DNA of 64,000 nucleotides from a virus. Below are positions 7,528 through 17,468 of the stretch, in pieces. The stretch is taken from the IMG/VR virus record IMGVR_UViG_3300032092_002720, positions 64,001-128,000 of that record; one strand, 5' to 3'. Made by a program: the position numbers and the translations under genes. How positions within the stretch are numbered: the stretch's first letter is position 1; each line of letters starts with the position of its first letter. The notes beneath the pieces were generated by a model. The model did not search any database. It had not been told where the DNA came from and saw only the letters and a program-made list of their open reading frames with translations.

Positions 7528-8843
7528 GAGCGATAGTTTATGTTCCAGAAGTGCCGGGTTTAGAATGCAGCGCAAGCGGAAAGATATCTTTTCGTCAGCT
7601 AGAAGATTACTTCGTAGGTATCTCAAAGATTATTAGTCAGCTTAAACTGCAAGCGAAGTTTATTCAAGACGAGTGCGGCAAAGAATTGATTCAGGCTATT
7701 CGCGACATCGAAAAGCTGGTTGATGATATTACTGGAATTCTAATGACTGATGTCTTTAAGAAGATCAAGTCTAAAGAACAGGAGATGAAGTACAAAGTTC
7801 GTGAGTTCATGAAAGAAATCGACGTGTGGTTTCAGAAGAAGATCGTCGAAGCCTTGCTCAAGATTATTAGTATTCTTGGTATTCCGAACGTATTGCAAAC
7901 TCCAATTCCATTCATTACTGCTGTTACACTTATCGATGAAAACGGTAATCCTGTCCGTTATCAGCCTGTGATCAAGGACTTCTTTACGAAGGAAGGTAAA
8001 GTCAAGATCAAGGCTGCTATGGCAGAGGACATCGAATCGATTCGTAAGTTCTTTGGCGATGGCAAATATGACGGCACTTTAGGCATCAAGAGTCCTGAAC
8101 ACGAAGCAGAAGAATTCTGGCAGAAAGCTTTGCGCTGGATGAAAGAACTGCTAAGCGATTTCATTGCCGCATGCATCAATGCAATGATTAGTTTACTGAC
8201 TAAGATTCCTATCATCGGTCCTATTATTAAAAAGCTCGGTGTATTCATTGATCCTACGAAGCCTATTAAAGAACAGTTGAAACTCAAGTATGAAGAGTTT
8301 AAACAAAAAATTAAGAAGGCCAAAGAAGATGTCTTATCTGGAAAGGCTTTTGAAGATCTCGGTGAAAAGATACTTGAAGAACTGATAGACTTTGTCTTGA
8401 ATCTGCCGATCCCATTATTTGGAACACTCGGCAATCTAATTGGTTTCGATAAAGAACAGCGTAAGAAGAAAGAAACGATTCACTCGAAAGAAGAATTGTG
8501 GCATCGAATTGAAGATGCATTCGAAGATGCCATGGAAAAGATCAAGAAGTTCTTTCAAACAGATTTACTGGCAAAGATACATGATATCATATTGAAAGCT
8601 CCAGGTTGGATCCTCAATCAGTTTCCAATCGTAAAGAAAATCGTAAAGGCAATCAAGCTGATCATCGATGTTTGCCGCGGTAAAGTATCAATATGCGAGG
8701 TTTTAAATATCATTTTGAAACCGATATTCAGTATTCCAGACGCAATCTTACAATTAATTCCGAATTGCATCGAAGTAAAAAGAACGAAGTACGGATTAGA
8801 ACCGAATCCTGAAGTATCTCCACAGTGGGCGAAACCGGCATGA
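7524..8843 (+). CDS. helix-rich tail/hub protein, candidate tape measure
   Basis: A 439-residue protein predicted by eye to be almost wholly helical and rich in Lys, Glu and Ile. It has long amphipathic stretches and two hydrophobic segments: near residues 208-238 (FIAACINAMISLLTKIPIIG) and near residues 285-305 (LIDFVLNLPIPLFGTLGNLIG). There is no catalytic motif and I do not recognise a family. It overlaps the spike gene by four bases and precedes gp25, so it belongs to the hub/tail set. T4 gp29, the tape measure and hub component, is also all-helical (590 residues), and no other gene in this window fits that role; this assignment is inference. The hydrophobic helices could instead point to an ejected, membrane-active protein. 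Confidence 0.6.
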   Translation: MRAIVYVPEVPGLECSASGKISFRQLEDYFVGISKIISQLKLQAKFIQDECGKELIQAIRDIEKLVDDITGILMTDVFKKIKSKEQEMKYKVREFMKEIDVWFQKKIVEALLKIISILGIPNVLQTPIPFITAVTLIDENGNPVRYQPVIKDFFTKEGKVKIKAAMAEDIESIRKFFGDGKYDGTLGIKSPEHEAEEFWQKALRWMKELLSDFIAACINAMISLLTKIPIIGPIIKKLGVFIDPTKPIKEQLKLKYEEFKQKIKKAKEDVLSGKAFEDLGEKILEELIDFVLNLPIPLFGTLGNLIGFDKEQRKKKETIHSKEELWHRIEDAFEDAMEKIKKFFQTDLLAKIHDIILKAPGWILNQFPIVKKIVKAIKLIIDVCRGKVSICEVLNIILKPIFSIPDAILQLIPNCIEVKRTKYGLEPNPEVSPQWAKPA

Positions 8844-9298
8844 CAGATCAATATATGATTTCTGAGAATGGATATTTCTTTACGGATATCAATGCTCCGA
8901 CTCCAGAGGTGGCTTCTTATGGAGATTTAAATCCTCCTGCTCCACCGCCTTTTACTGTTCCAGAACCAGGAGTTACTACGCTTGATGATGGAAAAGTAGT
9001 AAGATACGAAGACAGTGAAATGATCATGAACTACTTTGTGTATGATGGCAGTGATAAGCTCGTTTCATATCTCGAAACGAACAAAGCGACTGGAATCATG
9101 ATACAATATACCTTTACTCGAACAGTTGGTCCGCCGCTCGATGCCATTGGAAGCAACGAAGATTATCAAAACTTTGCTGCAACTGGGCAAGTGGAAGGTC
9201 TAAACGACGATGTGCCTAACGCTTCTATCGAAAACTATAGCGTTACAGAGACACGAATAGCGTCAATTGGACCACACGGCGAACTGATTCCAGCATAA
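8840..9298 (+). CDS. small baseplate-region protein of unknown function
   Basis: A 152-residue protein starting at the ATG at 8840, which overlaps the preceding stop as ATGA; an in-frame start five codons earlier is less likely. It is acidic, with a proline-rich stretch near residues 27-45 (LNPPAPPPFTVPEPG) and a beta-type middle (YFVYDGSDKLVSYLETNK). No catalytic or binding motif is visible and I do not recognise the family. Its position between the helix-rich tail protein and gp25 suggests a virion or baseplate assembly role. Confidence 0.65.
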   Translation: MTDQYMISENGYFFTDINAPTPEVASYGDLNPPAPPPFTVPEPGVTTLDDGKVVRYEDSEMIMNYFVYDGSDKLVSYLETNKATGIMIQYTFTRTVGPPLDAIGSNEDYQNFAATGQVEGLNDDVPNASIENYSVTETRIASIGPHGELIPA

Positions 9299-9301
9299 AT
9301 A
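9294..9301 (+). promoter_or_regulatory. possible weak late promoter box upstream of gp25
   Basis: CATAAATA lies across the stop codon of the preceding gene, 19 bp before the gp25 start. It differs from the T4 late box at the first base. The extended string ATAAATAAGATAAA is repeated exactly before the tube gene (57571), which supports a shared function. Activity is inferred. Confidence 0.4.
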
Positions 9302-9319
9302 AGATAAAAGCAGGGTAAT

Positions 9320-9748
9320 ATGGTAGACAGAATAGACACACTCACTACAAGAAAGACGACGCAGCGAGAGCCTGTGTTCACTGACTTTTACAATGACTTT
9401 AATATACATCCTCAGAACAAGCGTCTTGCTCTCCATACTGACGAACAAGCCGTAAGAAGATCGATGAGAAACATCTTGTCGACCAATACCAAAGAACGTT
9501 TGTTTAATCCTGAATTTGGCGGTGGCCTTCGAAGATTCTTATTCGAAGATATCTCCGTGATGACTGCAGATTTGATTAAAGATGCTGTGACGGATTCTAT
9601 TACCAAATATGAACCACGCGCCAGAATCATCGATGTCTTAGTAATATCAAACGAGTTTGCGCATTCTTATGAAATATCGGTCTATTATGAGATAATAAAT
9701 AATGCTAACCCGCAGACACTACAGCTAACCCTTTATAGAGTAAGATAA
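9320..9748 (+). CDS. gp25: gp25 baseplate wedge protein
   Basis: A 142-residue protein of the GPW/gp25 family (T4 gp25 is 132 residues). Conserved parts are FTDFYNDFNIHPQNKRLALHTDEQAVRRSM at residues 20-50, then the hallmark ERLFNPEFGGGLRRFLFE near residues 59-75, and a C-terminal EPRARIIDV...YYEII strand pair. gp25 is the core wedge component shared by contractile tails and type VI secretion (TssE), where it starts sheath assembly from the baseplate. The end overlaps the gp6 start by one base (TAATG). Confidence 0.93.
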   Translation: MVDRIDTLTTRKTTQREPVFTDFYNDFNIHPQNKRLALHTDEQAVRRSMRNILSTNTKERLFNPEFGGGLRRFLFEDISVMTADLIKDAVTDSITKYEPRARIIDVLVISNEFAHSYEISVYYEIINNANPQTLQLTLYRVR

Positions 9749-11625
9749 TGGCAAACTCGAGCATAGTCCTTACACAATTAGATTTCGATTCCTATAAGGA
9801 TTCGCTGAAGACATTTCTGAAATCTCAGGATAGATTTAAAGATTACGATTTCGACGGAAGTAACCTTTCGGTTCTTCTCGACGTGCTTTCGTATAACACC
9901 TATCAGAACGCGTTCTATCTGAACATGATCAGCAACGAGATGTTCCTTGACTCTGCTAAGTTGCGCGATAGTGTTGTTTCTCATGCCAAAGAATTAAACT
10001 ATCTTCCGAGATCTTTTAGATCTTCATCAGCTGTGATTAAACTTGTCATCACTTCTTCAGATGCTACAAAGAGATCGATCGTCATTCCAAAGGGTACATC
10101 GTTTACTTCGCGTGTCGATGACTTCACTTATAACTTTAGTACTACTGAAAACTATGTCATTACAAACAGAACTCCGTCAGGATCAAACTTTGTATATGAG
10201 AGCGAAGCAATTCGAGTATACGAAGGCAACTATCTTAGCGACACCTATACTGTAAACTATGATAGACCACTTGTTTATAAGATTAGTAACAAGAGAGTGG
10301 ATCTTGAAAGCTTACTAGTTACGGTCTTCGAAGATAACGGCACTACTGTTCAAACTTACAAGAGAGCAACATCACTCTTCGGCCATGACGGAAATTCAAA
10401 GGTCTTCTTCTTACAACCAGGAATTGGCGATGCATATGAGGTTGTCTTCGGTGACGGAGTAGTTGGAAGAAAGCCAAAGAACAACTCGGCAGTAATTATC
10501 GAATATCGAGTATGTACCGGCGAACTTCCAAACGGAGCATTTAAATTCATTAATACTGCTCGTATTGACAACGAACCAAATGTTGTTATTGAAACTATTA
10601 CTGCTGCTGCAGATGGCGCGGTTGCCGAAGATCTTACATCTATCAAGTATAATGCGCCGCGAGCCTTTACAACACAAGAACGCGCTGTGACTTCTGAAGA
10701 CTATGAGAACCTACTCAAAGCAAACTTCCCAGAAATCAATGCAGTTGTTGCATACGGCGGCGAAGATGCCAGTCCTCCACAATATGGTAGAATCTTCTTA
10801 TCAATCGATCTTCAAGATGTAGATGGGCTACCAAAGATCAAAGAAGCAGAATATAAGAAGTTTCTAAGATCTCGTTCTTCTGTTGCCATTGAGCCGCTAT
10901 TTGTTTCTCCTGATTATACGTATCTGTACGTCAAAACAAATATCAAATACAATATCAACTTGACAGGTTTAAATCCAGAAGATATTCGTACGAACGTTAT
11001 CGATTCTATTCTGAATCACGCTTCTGTCAACCTGAATAACTTTGGTCGTACACTACGCTACTCAAGATTTATTCGAGATATCGACGCCGCAGAAACAAGC
11101 ATTATTAGTAACGAAACTGAAGTTGAACTCGTCAAGTATCTGACTCCAGTGCTGAGTACGACAGTGACTTCTACTCCTACGTCAACTTCTGGTTCTCTTG
11201 TATCATTGGCAACTTCAGGCGTAGTGTCATCTGGCCAGAATGTAACGATTGACTTTAAAAATCCTTTAAGAAACGATGTTCCAGGTAAAGGTGCAGAGCA
11301 CTTAATCGGTGACATTCATATCGTAAGTTCTTCGACATTTACCTATAATGGTTTGGCAAACTGCCGTCTTGAAGATAACGGTGATGGTATCATGCGTATC
11401 ATCAATACTTCTGGAACACAGCACAGAACCATTCTTGATATTGGTACTGTTGACTATGATACTGGTATCATCAGAATCGACAACTTTAATATTACTAATT
11501 ATACTGGCACTTCTTTGAAAGTGTACGCTAAGCCACGCAATCTTGACATCACTTCTTCCCAGAACGTGATACTAAATATTCTTGAAAATGACGTCGACGT
11601 CACAATTGAACAGATTAGAGAATAA
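9748..11625 (+). CDS. gp6: gp6 baseplate wedge protein
   Basis: A 625-residue homologue of T4 gp6 (660 residues), a baseplate-J-type protein that forms the inner ring linking wedges. The N-terminus shows the family pattern FDSYKDSLKTFLKSQDRFKDYDFDGSNLSVLLDVLSYNTYQNAFYLNM. Later come a beta-rich domain and the TQERAVTSEDYENLLKANFPEINAVVAYGGE segment near residues 310-340, typical of the J-like core. The C-terminus (about 480-625) carries a beta-rich part rich in Ser and Thr. The stop overlaps the gp7 start by one base (TAATG). Confidence 0.93.
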   Translation: MANSSIVLTQLDFDSYKDSLKTFLKSQDRFKDYDFDGSNLSVLLDVLSYNTYQNAFYLNMISNEMFLDSAKLRDSVVSHAKELNYLPRSFRSSSAVIKLVITSSDATKRSIVIPKGTSFTSRVDDFTYNFSTTENYVITNRTPSGSNFVYESEAIRVYEGNYLSDTYTVNYDRPLVYKISNKRVDLESLLVTVFEDNGTTVQTYKRATSLFGHDGNSKVFFLQPGIGDAYEVVFGDGVVGRKPKNNSAVIIEYRVCTGELPNGAFKFINTARIDNEPNVVIETITAAADGAVAEDLTSIKYNAPRAFTTQERAVTSEDYENLLKANFPEINAVVAYGGEDASPPQYGRIFLSIDLQDVDGLPKIKEAEYKKFLRSRSSVAIEPLFVSPDYTYLYVKTNIKYNINLTGLNPEDIRTNVIDSILNHASVNLNNFGRTLRYSRFIRDIDAAETSIISNETEVELVKYLTPVLSTTVTSTPTSTSGSLVSLATSGVVSSGQNVTIDFKNPLRNDVPGKGAEHLIGDIHIVSSSTFTYNGLANCRLEDNGDGIMRIINTSGTQHRTILDIGTVDYDTGIIRIDNFNITNYTGTSLKVYAKPRNLDITSSQNVILNILENDVDVTIEQIRE

Positions 11626-14600
11626 TGAAGAATATAGAAAAAAGAATATCTCCGTTAATTCAGAGCCAATTCCCTTCTTTTTATCAAGAAGAGGGAGAGA
11701 ACTTCATTGCGTTTACTCGAGCTTACTATGAGTGGCTAGAATCGACTAACAATCCTTTGTATCATACTCGTCGACTTCCAACATACAGAGACATCGACGA
11801 TACTACAGACGACTTCATCGTCCACTTCAAAGAGAAGTATCTGAAGAACATTCAGTTTGATACTGCTACTAACAAGAAACTTCTTGTGAAGAACTCGCTC
11901 GATCTGTATCGTGCAAAAGGTACAGAACGTTCGATCGACCTCTTCTTTAAACTTGTGTATGGTACAGCCGCTGAAGTACAATATCCAGCAGAAAAGATCT
12001 TCCGCCTTTCAGACGGCGTGTACGAAAAACCAGAATATCTTGAAATCGGATACTCGATCTATAATATCGACTATGTCGGCAAGCAAGTTGTAGGACAGCT
12101 TTCAGGAGCCAAAGCTTTCGTCGAGAAGTACATTCGTAGAAGAGTCGGTAAAGGTTTCGTTAACCTACTTTATATTTCTGGAAGACAAGGCGAATTTCGC
12201 AACGGCGAAGTAATCGGTCTAAATATCAATAATGAACCCGTATTCGATATTACCAAAAGATCGAAGCTAATCGGTTCTGTAAAGAGAGTCACAGTTCAGA
12301 CACGCGGCCGAGACTTTACTGTCGGAGATATCGTAAGATTTACGAACAGCGATCGCGGTCTCGGAGGTTTAGCACGAGTAGAATCTACTAATTCTCAAAC
12401 CGGCCTTGTTGATTTTATTTTTACAGACGGCGGATATGGATACACGCTCAATACAGAATCGATCGTCTCTGAAAAAGTATTAAATCTTAATCAAATCACC
12501 GCTGATTTTACATCTGAAAACTACTATCGACTGTTTGAACGCGGTGTTCAGCCCGTAGTCAATATCGGATATAGTGCAGCCACATCAAACGTTTCAGTTG
12601 GTAATACTGTATATCGTTATGCCGCGAATGGCATGCTTGCTGCACAAGGAAGAGTGCTTGAAGTTGCTCCTACATCGAATACAAACGGCTTTATCTCTGT
12701 GTCGCACACTTCAGGCGTATTTGTTCCGTCTGCTACCTATTATACTGGAACGAATAACACCGGAACAAGCTTTACGGCTAGTACGCTGACAGACAAGTCG
12801 ATGTCTGGCAAGTTCATGAACGTACCGACAGATTATGCTGTTATTATTACTGCGCCTTCTTCTACATTTATTGTAGGCGATGTAGTACAGCAGCAAAATG
12901 CAGGATATATCACCGCTTCTGGTACAGTGGCAAATGTGATCCAGCTAGAAGGCGAAGTACAACTCACTCTTACCAATGCTCGCGGAGTTTTCAAGAACAG
13001 CAAGCGTATGGCGGACTGGGATTACAAAGTCGGAACAGGCACAATCACTACGGTTACTACTAGCAACGTAGTGACTGGAACGTCTACTGCCTTTAATAAC
13101 AACTACATTAACTCTACGCTTTATATTACGGGCAACGTGGCGGTTGGTAACGTAGTCAGTGTAATCAATTCAACTTCTCTTATACTTTCTGCAAACGCCT
13201 CGGCAAACGCGACCGGAAATGCTCATAATTACGGTTTAACGTATAAGCTTATCAAGCAAAATGACAGCGGAACATATGCGAACGTAAGTTACGTGAATCT
13301 GAATGCAGGTTTGTATGACATTAAGAAGCAAGTTCATGTCATCGAGTTTGATGAATGCTCTTCAAACAATGTTACCTTTGCGAATAACATCTACATCTAC
13401 AATAGCGCGAATGCGATTGTTGCCGAAGGTAGCGTGATCACTGCTAACTATGACACAGGATCAAACAGCGGAACATTAACATTCCTTTCTCGCAAAGGTT
13501 ACTGGAACGAAACAGATACGGTATACACAACCGCGAACGCAGACAACTTTAAAATCACATCTTATTCGCTTGATATTACAGGCGGCGACTACGTTCGTTC
13601 ATTCCCTTCGACGATCGTTGCTCCTCTCTCGAACACCACTGCAAATATCTCATCGATTAGTTTTGGAACAGGCGCAGGATTTGGTGTAGGTACGATCGGT
13701 GAAACCGAAGTCATCTTCATTGGTACTGATCTTATTGCTGCTAACAGCCAAGATACACTCGACTACAGTCGTCTTCAACTCTCTGTGACTGCGAATACTG
13801 GGTTCGATGAAGGTCAAAGAGTATATCAACAGATCCGCAAGGTTTCATTCAATCCTTCGACTGCAGCAAACGCAACGACAGGGTTTATTACTATTACAGA
13901 TGCTAATACTTACTATATTGCAGGTGAGAGTGTTACATATGAAGTTGCTGCAGGAAATACAGTAATCAGTGGACTCGAAAGCGGTAAACCTTATTACGTG
14001 GCATTCTCAAATACCACTGGACTCATTCTTTCGAGTCCTGCAAACAAATATATTCATATCAATAGCACGAGTTTCCCTGGAGAAAGCTTTGCTAATACAT
14101 CGTTTAATATTCCGGCGTTTGCTGCGACTCGCGCAAACGAATCTGGACACTATCTTTACAAGACCGCGCATGCAACATTATATGATGTGACTGGAACGAA
14201 TCTCCTTATCAAGGATCCTATTCGCGACTTTGGTTTCACAAACAATACTTCGACGCCGGCGAATAGCAATATCCTTGTATATGGCAATAATCTTGTGAAT
14301 ACTGCAATTACAGCAGTAACAGAATTATCGACTGTTGCACAAGCAAATCAAGTGTTCGCTTCGCAGTTTATCTCTGCAGATGCATTCGGATTTCCAAAAA
14401 ATCCACAAGGCAACTTACTCGACAATATGTACGCATGTCTGACGTTTGGTAGATTTGAGATCGGGATTATTGGATCACTCAATCAGATCAATCCAGGTGA
14501 AGATTATAACGTCGATCCTTTTGTTCTTGCACATCAACCATACATCTCAGGATTCGATCGTAAAGACTTTGTAATTACGTTTGAAAATGCAACGAGAAAC

Positions 14601-17468
14601 TTTGTTGCTGGAGAAATAGTAAATCAATCTCAAGCAAACCTCAAGTTCTACGATCTGAAGGTTTCTTCAGGTGCATACAGTAATACGTATGATGCCAAGA
14701 CATTTACTGTACAATCTCAGTACGAAGCCAACAGTTCATCAGAATTCATCTTCTATCGTAACATCACATCATCATTTAATCCTACAGACGAAGTCAACTC
14801 AAATACAGATTTTATTACAATCACTGGCAACGAGTTTGCAGCAAATGATCTTGTTCGTTACTTTACTGATAATGCGAACACTGCTGTAACAGGTTTATCG
14901 AACAACAGTTTCTACTACGTATTGACTTCTAACTCTACGGGTGTTACTCTTACAACTGAAGCAGCAAACACGCTTGCGAAAGTGAACATTACGCAGAGCT
15001 CAAACGTAGCAGAATTTAACTCAAATACTGACGTACAAAATAGTAATGATTTTATTCAAATCGCGACTGCGAATACATTATTTGCCAACGGCGGTCAAGT
15101 CAGATATGTCGTGACAGATGGAGTTGCCGCGGTTTCTGGTCTCGAAGCGAATGCTCTGTATTATGTTCGCTATGCAAATAGCACTGGCTTAGCACTTTCA
15201 TTGACAGCCGGTGGAGCCAACGTCGATTTAACTGCAGCAAATCCTGGAAGTAATGGGCACTTCCTCAGAAATTATAATCCTGACTTGATTGGTCATCAGC
15301 TACGTAGCTATACGAACGAGTTCGCCAATGGTCAAATCGTTCAATACAGAATTCCGAATGGCAATACTGCCATCAGCGGTTTGACAGCAAATGCTGTTTA
15401 CTATGTTGTTGCTGCGAACACCGTAGGATTTAAATTAGCTTCTACTTTAAGCGGATCTGCAATCAACATTACTGCCAACTCGACAGGCGGAGAATCACAT
15501 ACGATCGCAACTCTTCCAGGTTATCTTCCAAAGGATAAGTTGTTCCAGAATGTTGGCGGAAACATTGTCAATGCTACTGTTTCTTCAATCTTCTCGAATA
15601 CTACTGGCAATTATGTCAGAGTAACTGGAAACACTGCACCTATTACAAATAACGCTTTGCTATATTCTTATACTGTACCTACGGCAAACGGTCTTATTTC
15701 GAGCGTAAGTCTTTTCGAGATTGTATCGACTGCCAAAGCAATTGTAAAATCAAGTAATAGTTCTCAGATGCTTGCCAAGAGAATCACGTTCGAAAACACC
15801 TGGTTGCCGAATGAGCCAATGATCGGCGAAGTTTCTGGCGCCGAAGCTGATGTGATAGGCGTGACTGAAGATATCACAGAATTATATCCTATCGGTTTGA
15901 ATGCAGATATCACAGCAAACGTTGTGACATCGGATGGTGAAGTCACCGCTCTTCAAGTCATCGATTCAGGTTTTGCATATTCGAATGGCGAAATCGTTGA
16001 CTTTGTATCAGAAGACAATCTGAGAGCTGGTACTGCAAAGATGATTCTCGACGGTCATGGCATTGGAATCGGATATTATAGAAGCTCGAAAGGATTCTTG
16101 TCTGACGATATCTACGTGCACGACGGAGACTATTACCAAGAATATTCATATGAGATTCTATCAAAAATCTCGGTAGATAGATATGCTGACATGTTTAAGA
16201 AGGTCATGCACACAGCTGGAACGAAGTTCTTTGGATCTGCATTGATCATAGAAGAAGCAAATGCGGCGCTCGCGCTGTCGAGCATTTCTACAGGCCAAGA
16301 AGTACAGTTTAATTCGAATGACGACGTTTCGACTGTGAATGATACTATTCAGACAGACATCGAAGATGTCAGTTTCAAGTTTAAGGTAATGGATGTCAAC
16401 AATGATACTGATCTGATATCGTTAGGGACTAATCCTTATTATACCACACTCCCATTAAATGTACATGATTATTTACAATATACGACGTCAGAAGCACAAA
16501 CACTTGGTGTAGGAACTTCTTCGAGTCTATCGAATAACGAGTACTATTACGTAGTGTTCGCAAATACGACAGGCATCAAGATCTCTGAAACAAGAGGCGG
16601 AGATGCTCTGAATCTGAATACTGTTGCAATCAGTAATACGCTCGAGCTTCATACGCTAACGAAAGTTATTAATCCGTTTGCAAATGGTGACTTGGTGCTT
16701 TACACTACATCGAATACAGCTGTTGAAGCAAGCATTACGGGCACGTTTACTACGAATACTGGCGCAGCGGTAGATTCATTCATTCGAGTTGCAAATAATA
16801 AGTTTAGAAACAGCGATTATGTCAATGTAACATTTGATTCCGCAACGTGTAATACACAAAGCTTTAATGCAAATACTGGCATTGACTATCAGCGTGCTAA
16901 CACTGCTGCTAACACTGCTGCTAATACTGCAAATTCCTTCATCACGATCACTTCACATCCATTCACAAACGGGCAATCTGTATTGTATTATACAGATGCA
17001 GGAAACACTGCAATTTATGGATTGACTAACAATCAAATCTATTATGTAATTGAAACAACTGCTAATACATTTAAACTTGCTGTACAGTCCGGAAACACAG
17101 ATTCGATTGCTAATATTGCTGCTTCTGCTATTAGTGAAACTGGTCACTATATTCTAAGAGGATTTAGTGGTATTACAAATGCAGCTTCTTATTACGTGAT
17201 GGATGCAAACACTTCTGGCTTCAAGCTTTCTACAAACGCTTCAAGAACTAATATCATAAACTTTAAGAGCTCAAATACAGGACTTACGCTGAATCTTTCA
17301 CAGAATAAGTTGACGAATGCACAATCATATTATGTTGTAAATACTACTCCAAATACGGTGAAACTATCGTTAACCGCGAATGGAAGTCCTATAAATATAA
17401 CAGCGAATGGCAGCACTAGCGGAGACATCAACGCTGGTCACTTCTTGACAAAGACGATAGAGGAATAA
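11625..17468 (+). CDS. gp7: gp7-type baseplate wedge initiator, greatly enlarged by repeats
   Basis: A 1947-residue protein, nearly twice T4 gp7 (1032 residues). Residues 1-200 are the gp7-like core: SPLIQSQFPSFYQEEGENFIAFTRAYYEWLE, then KNSLDLYRAKGTERSIDLFFKLVYG. gp7 begins wedge assembly with gp10 and gp8 and links to the tail. The rest is beta-rich. From about nt 13850 to 17165 it holds six or so copies of a 70-90-residue module with the pattern FITIT...FANG..V.Y...NTAI.GL..N..YYV..AN..GF.L. The same module occurs in the DUF4815 protein and the tail sheath. A linker near residues 1758-1769 has tandem NTAANTAANTA. The last 200 residues are further modules, so the outer part probably forms a flexible or stacked arm. 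Stop and next start are adjacent. Confidence 0.85.
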   Translation: MKNIEKRISPLIQSQFPSFYQEEGENFIAFTRAYYEWLESTNNPLYHTRRLPTYRDIDDTTDDFIVHFKEKYLKNIQFDTATNKKLLVKNSLDLYRAKGTERSIDLFFKLVYGTAAEVQYPAEKIFRLSDGVYEKPEYLEIGYSIYNIDYVGKQVVGQLSGAKAFVEKYIRRRVGKGFVNLLYISGRQGEFRNGEVIGLNINNEPVFDITKRSKLIGSVKRVTVQTRGRDFTVGDIVRFTNSDRGLGGLARVESTNSQTGLVDFIFTDGGYGYTLNTESIVSEKVLNLNQITADFTSENYYRLFERGVQPVVNIGYSAATSNVSVGNTVYRYAANGMLAAQGRVLEVAPTSNTNGFISVSHTSGVFVPSATYYTGTNNTGTSFTASTLTDKSMSGKFMNVPTDYAVIITAPSSTFIVGDVVQQQNAGYITASGTVANVIQLEGEVQLTLTNARGVFKNSKRMADWDYKVGTGTITTVTTSNVVTGTSTAFNNNYINSTLYITGNVAVGNVVSVINSTSLILSANASANATGNAHNYGLTYKLIKQNDSGTYANVSYVNLNAGLYDIKKQVHVIEFDECSSNNVTFANNIYIYNSANAIVAEGSVITANYDTGSNSGTLTFLSRKGYWNETDTVYTTANADNFKITSYSLDITGGDYVRSFPSTIVAPLSNTTANISSISFGTGAGFGVGTIGETEVIFIGTDLIAANSQDTLDYSRLQLSVTANTGFDEGQRVYQQIRKVSFNPSTAANATTGFITITDANTYYIAGESVTYEVAAGNTVISGLESGKPYYVAFSNTTGLILSSPANKYIHINSTSFPGESFANTSFNIPAFAATRANESGHYLYKTAHATLYDVTGTNLLIKDPIRDFGFTNNTSTPANSNILVYGNNLVNTAITAVTELSTVAQANQVFASQFISADAFGFPKNPQGNLLDNMYACLTFGRFEIGIIGSLNQINPGEDYNVDPFVLAHQPYISGFDRKDFVITFENATRNFVAGEIVNQSQANLKFYDLKVSSGAYSNTYDAKTFTVQSQYEANSSSEFIFYRNITSSFNPTDEVNSNTDFITITGNEFAANDLVRYFTDNANTAVTGLSNNSFYYVLTSNSTGVTLTTEAANTLAKVNITQSSNVAEFNSNTDVQNSNDFIQIATANTLFANGGQVRYVVTDGVAAVSGLEANALYYVRYANSTGLALSLTAGGANVDLTAANPGSNGHFLRNYNPDLIGHQLRSYTNEFANGQIVQYRIPNGNTAISGLTANAVYYVVAANTVGFKLASTLSGSAINITANSTGGESHTIATLPGYLPKDKLFQNVGGNIVNATVSSIFSNTTGNYVRVTGNTAPITNNALLYSYTVPTANGLISSVSLFEIVSTAKAIVKSSNSSQMLAKRITFENTWLPNEPMIGEVSGAEADVIGVTEDITELYPIGLNADITANVVTSDGEVTALQVIDSGFAYSNGEIVDFVSEDNLRAGTAKMILDGHGIGIGYYRSSKGFLSDDIYVHDGDYYQEYSYEILSKISVDRYADMFKKVMHTAGTKFFGSALIIEEANAALALSSISTGQEVQFNSNDDVSTVNDTIQTDIEDVSFKFKVMDVNNDTDLISLGTNPYYTTLPLNVHDYLQYTTSEAQTLGVGTSSSLSNNEYYYVVFANTTGIKISETRGGDALNLNTVAISNTLELHTLTKVINPFANGDLVLYTTSNTAVEASITGTFTTNTGAAVDSFIRVANNKFRNSDYVNVTFDSATCNTQSFNANTGIDYQRANTAANTAANTANSFITITSHPFTNGQSVLYYTDAGNTAIYGLTNNQIYYVIETTANTFKLAVQSGNTDSIANIAASAISETGHYILRGFSGITNAASYYVMDANTSGFKLSTNASRTNIINFKSSNTGLTLNLSQNKLTNAQSYYVVNTTPNTVKLSLTANGSPINITANGSTSGDINAGHFLTKTIEE
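16896..16931 (+). repeat. 12-bp triplet repeat encoding ANTA linker in gp7
   Basis: Three tandem copies of a 12-base unit, GCTAACACTGCT twice and GCTAATACTGCA once, encode the ANTAANTAANTA linker before a beta module. A similar NTAANTAAN linker is encoded in the DUF4815 gene near 24058-24085. Such in-frame short repeats are a plausible site of length variation. Confidence 0.75.
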
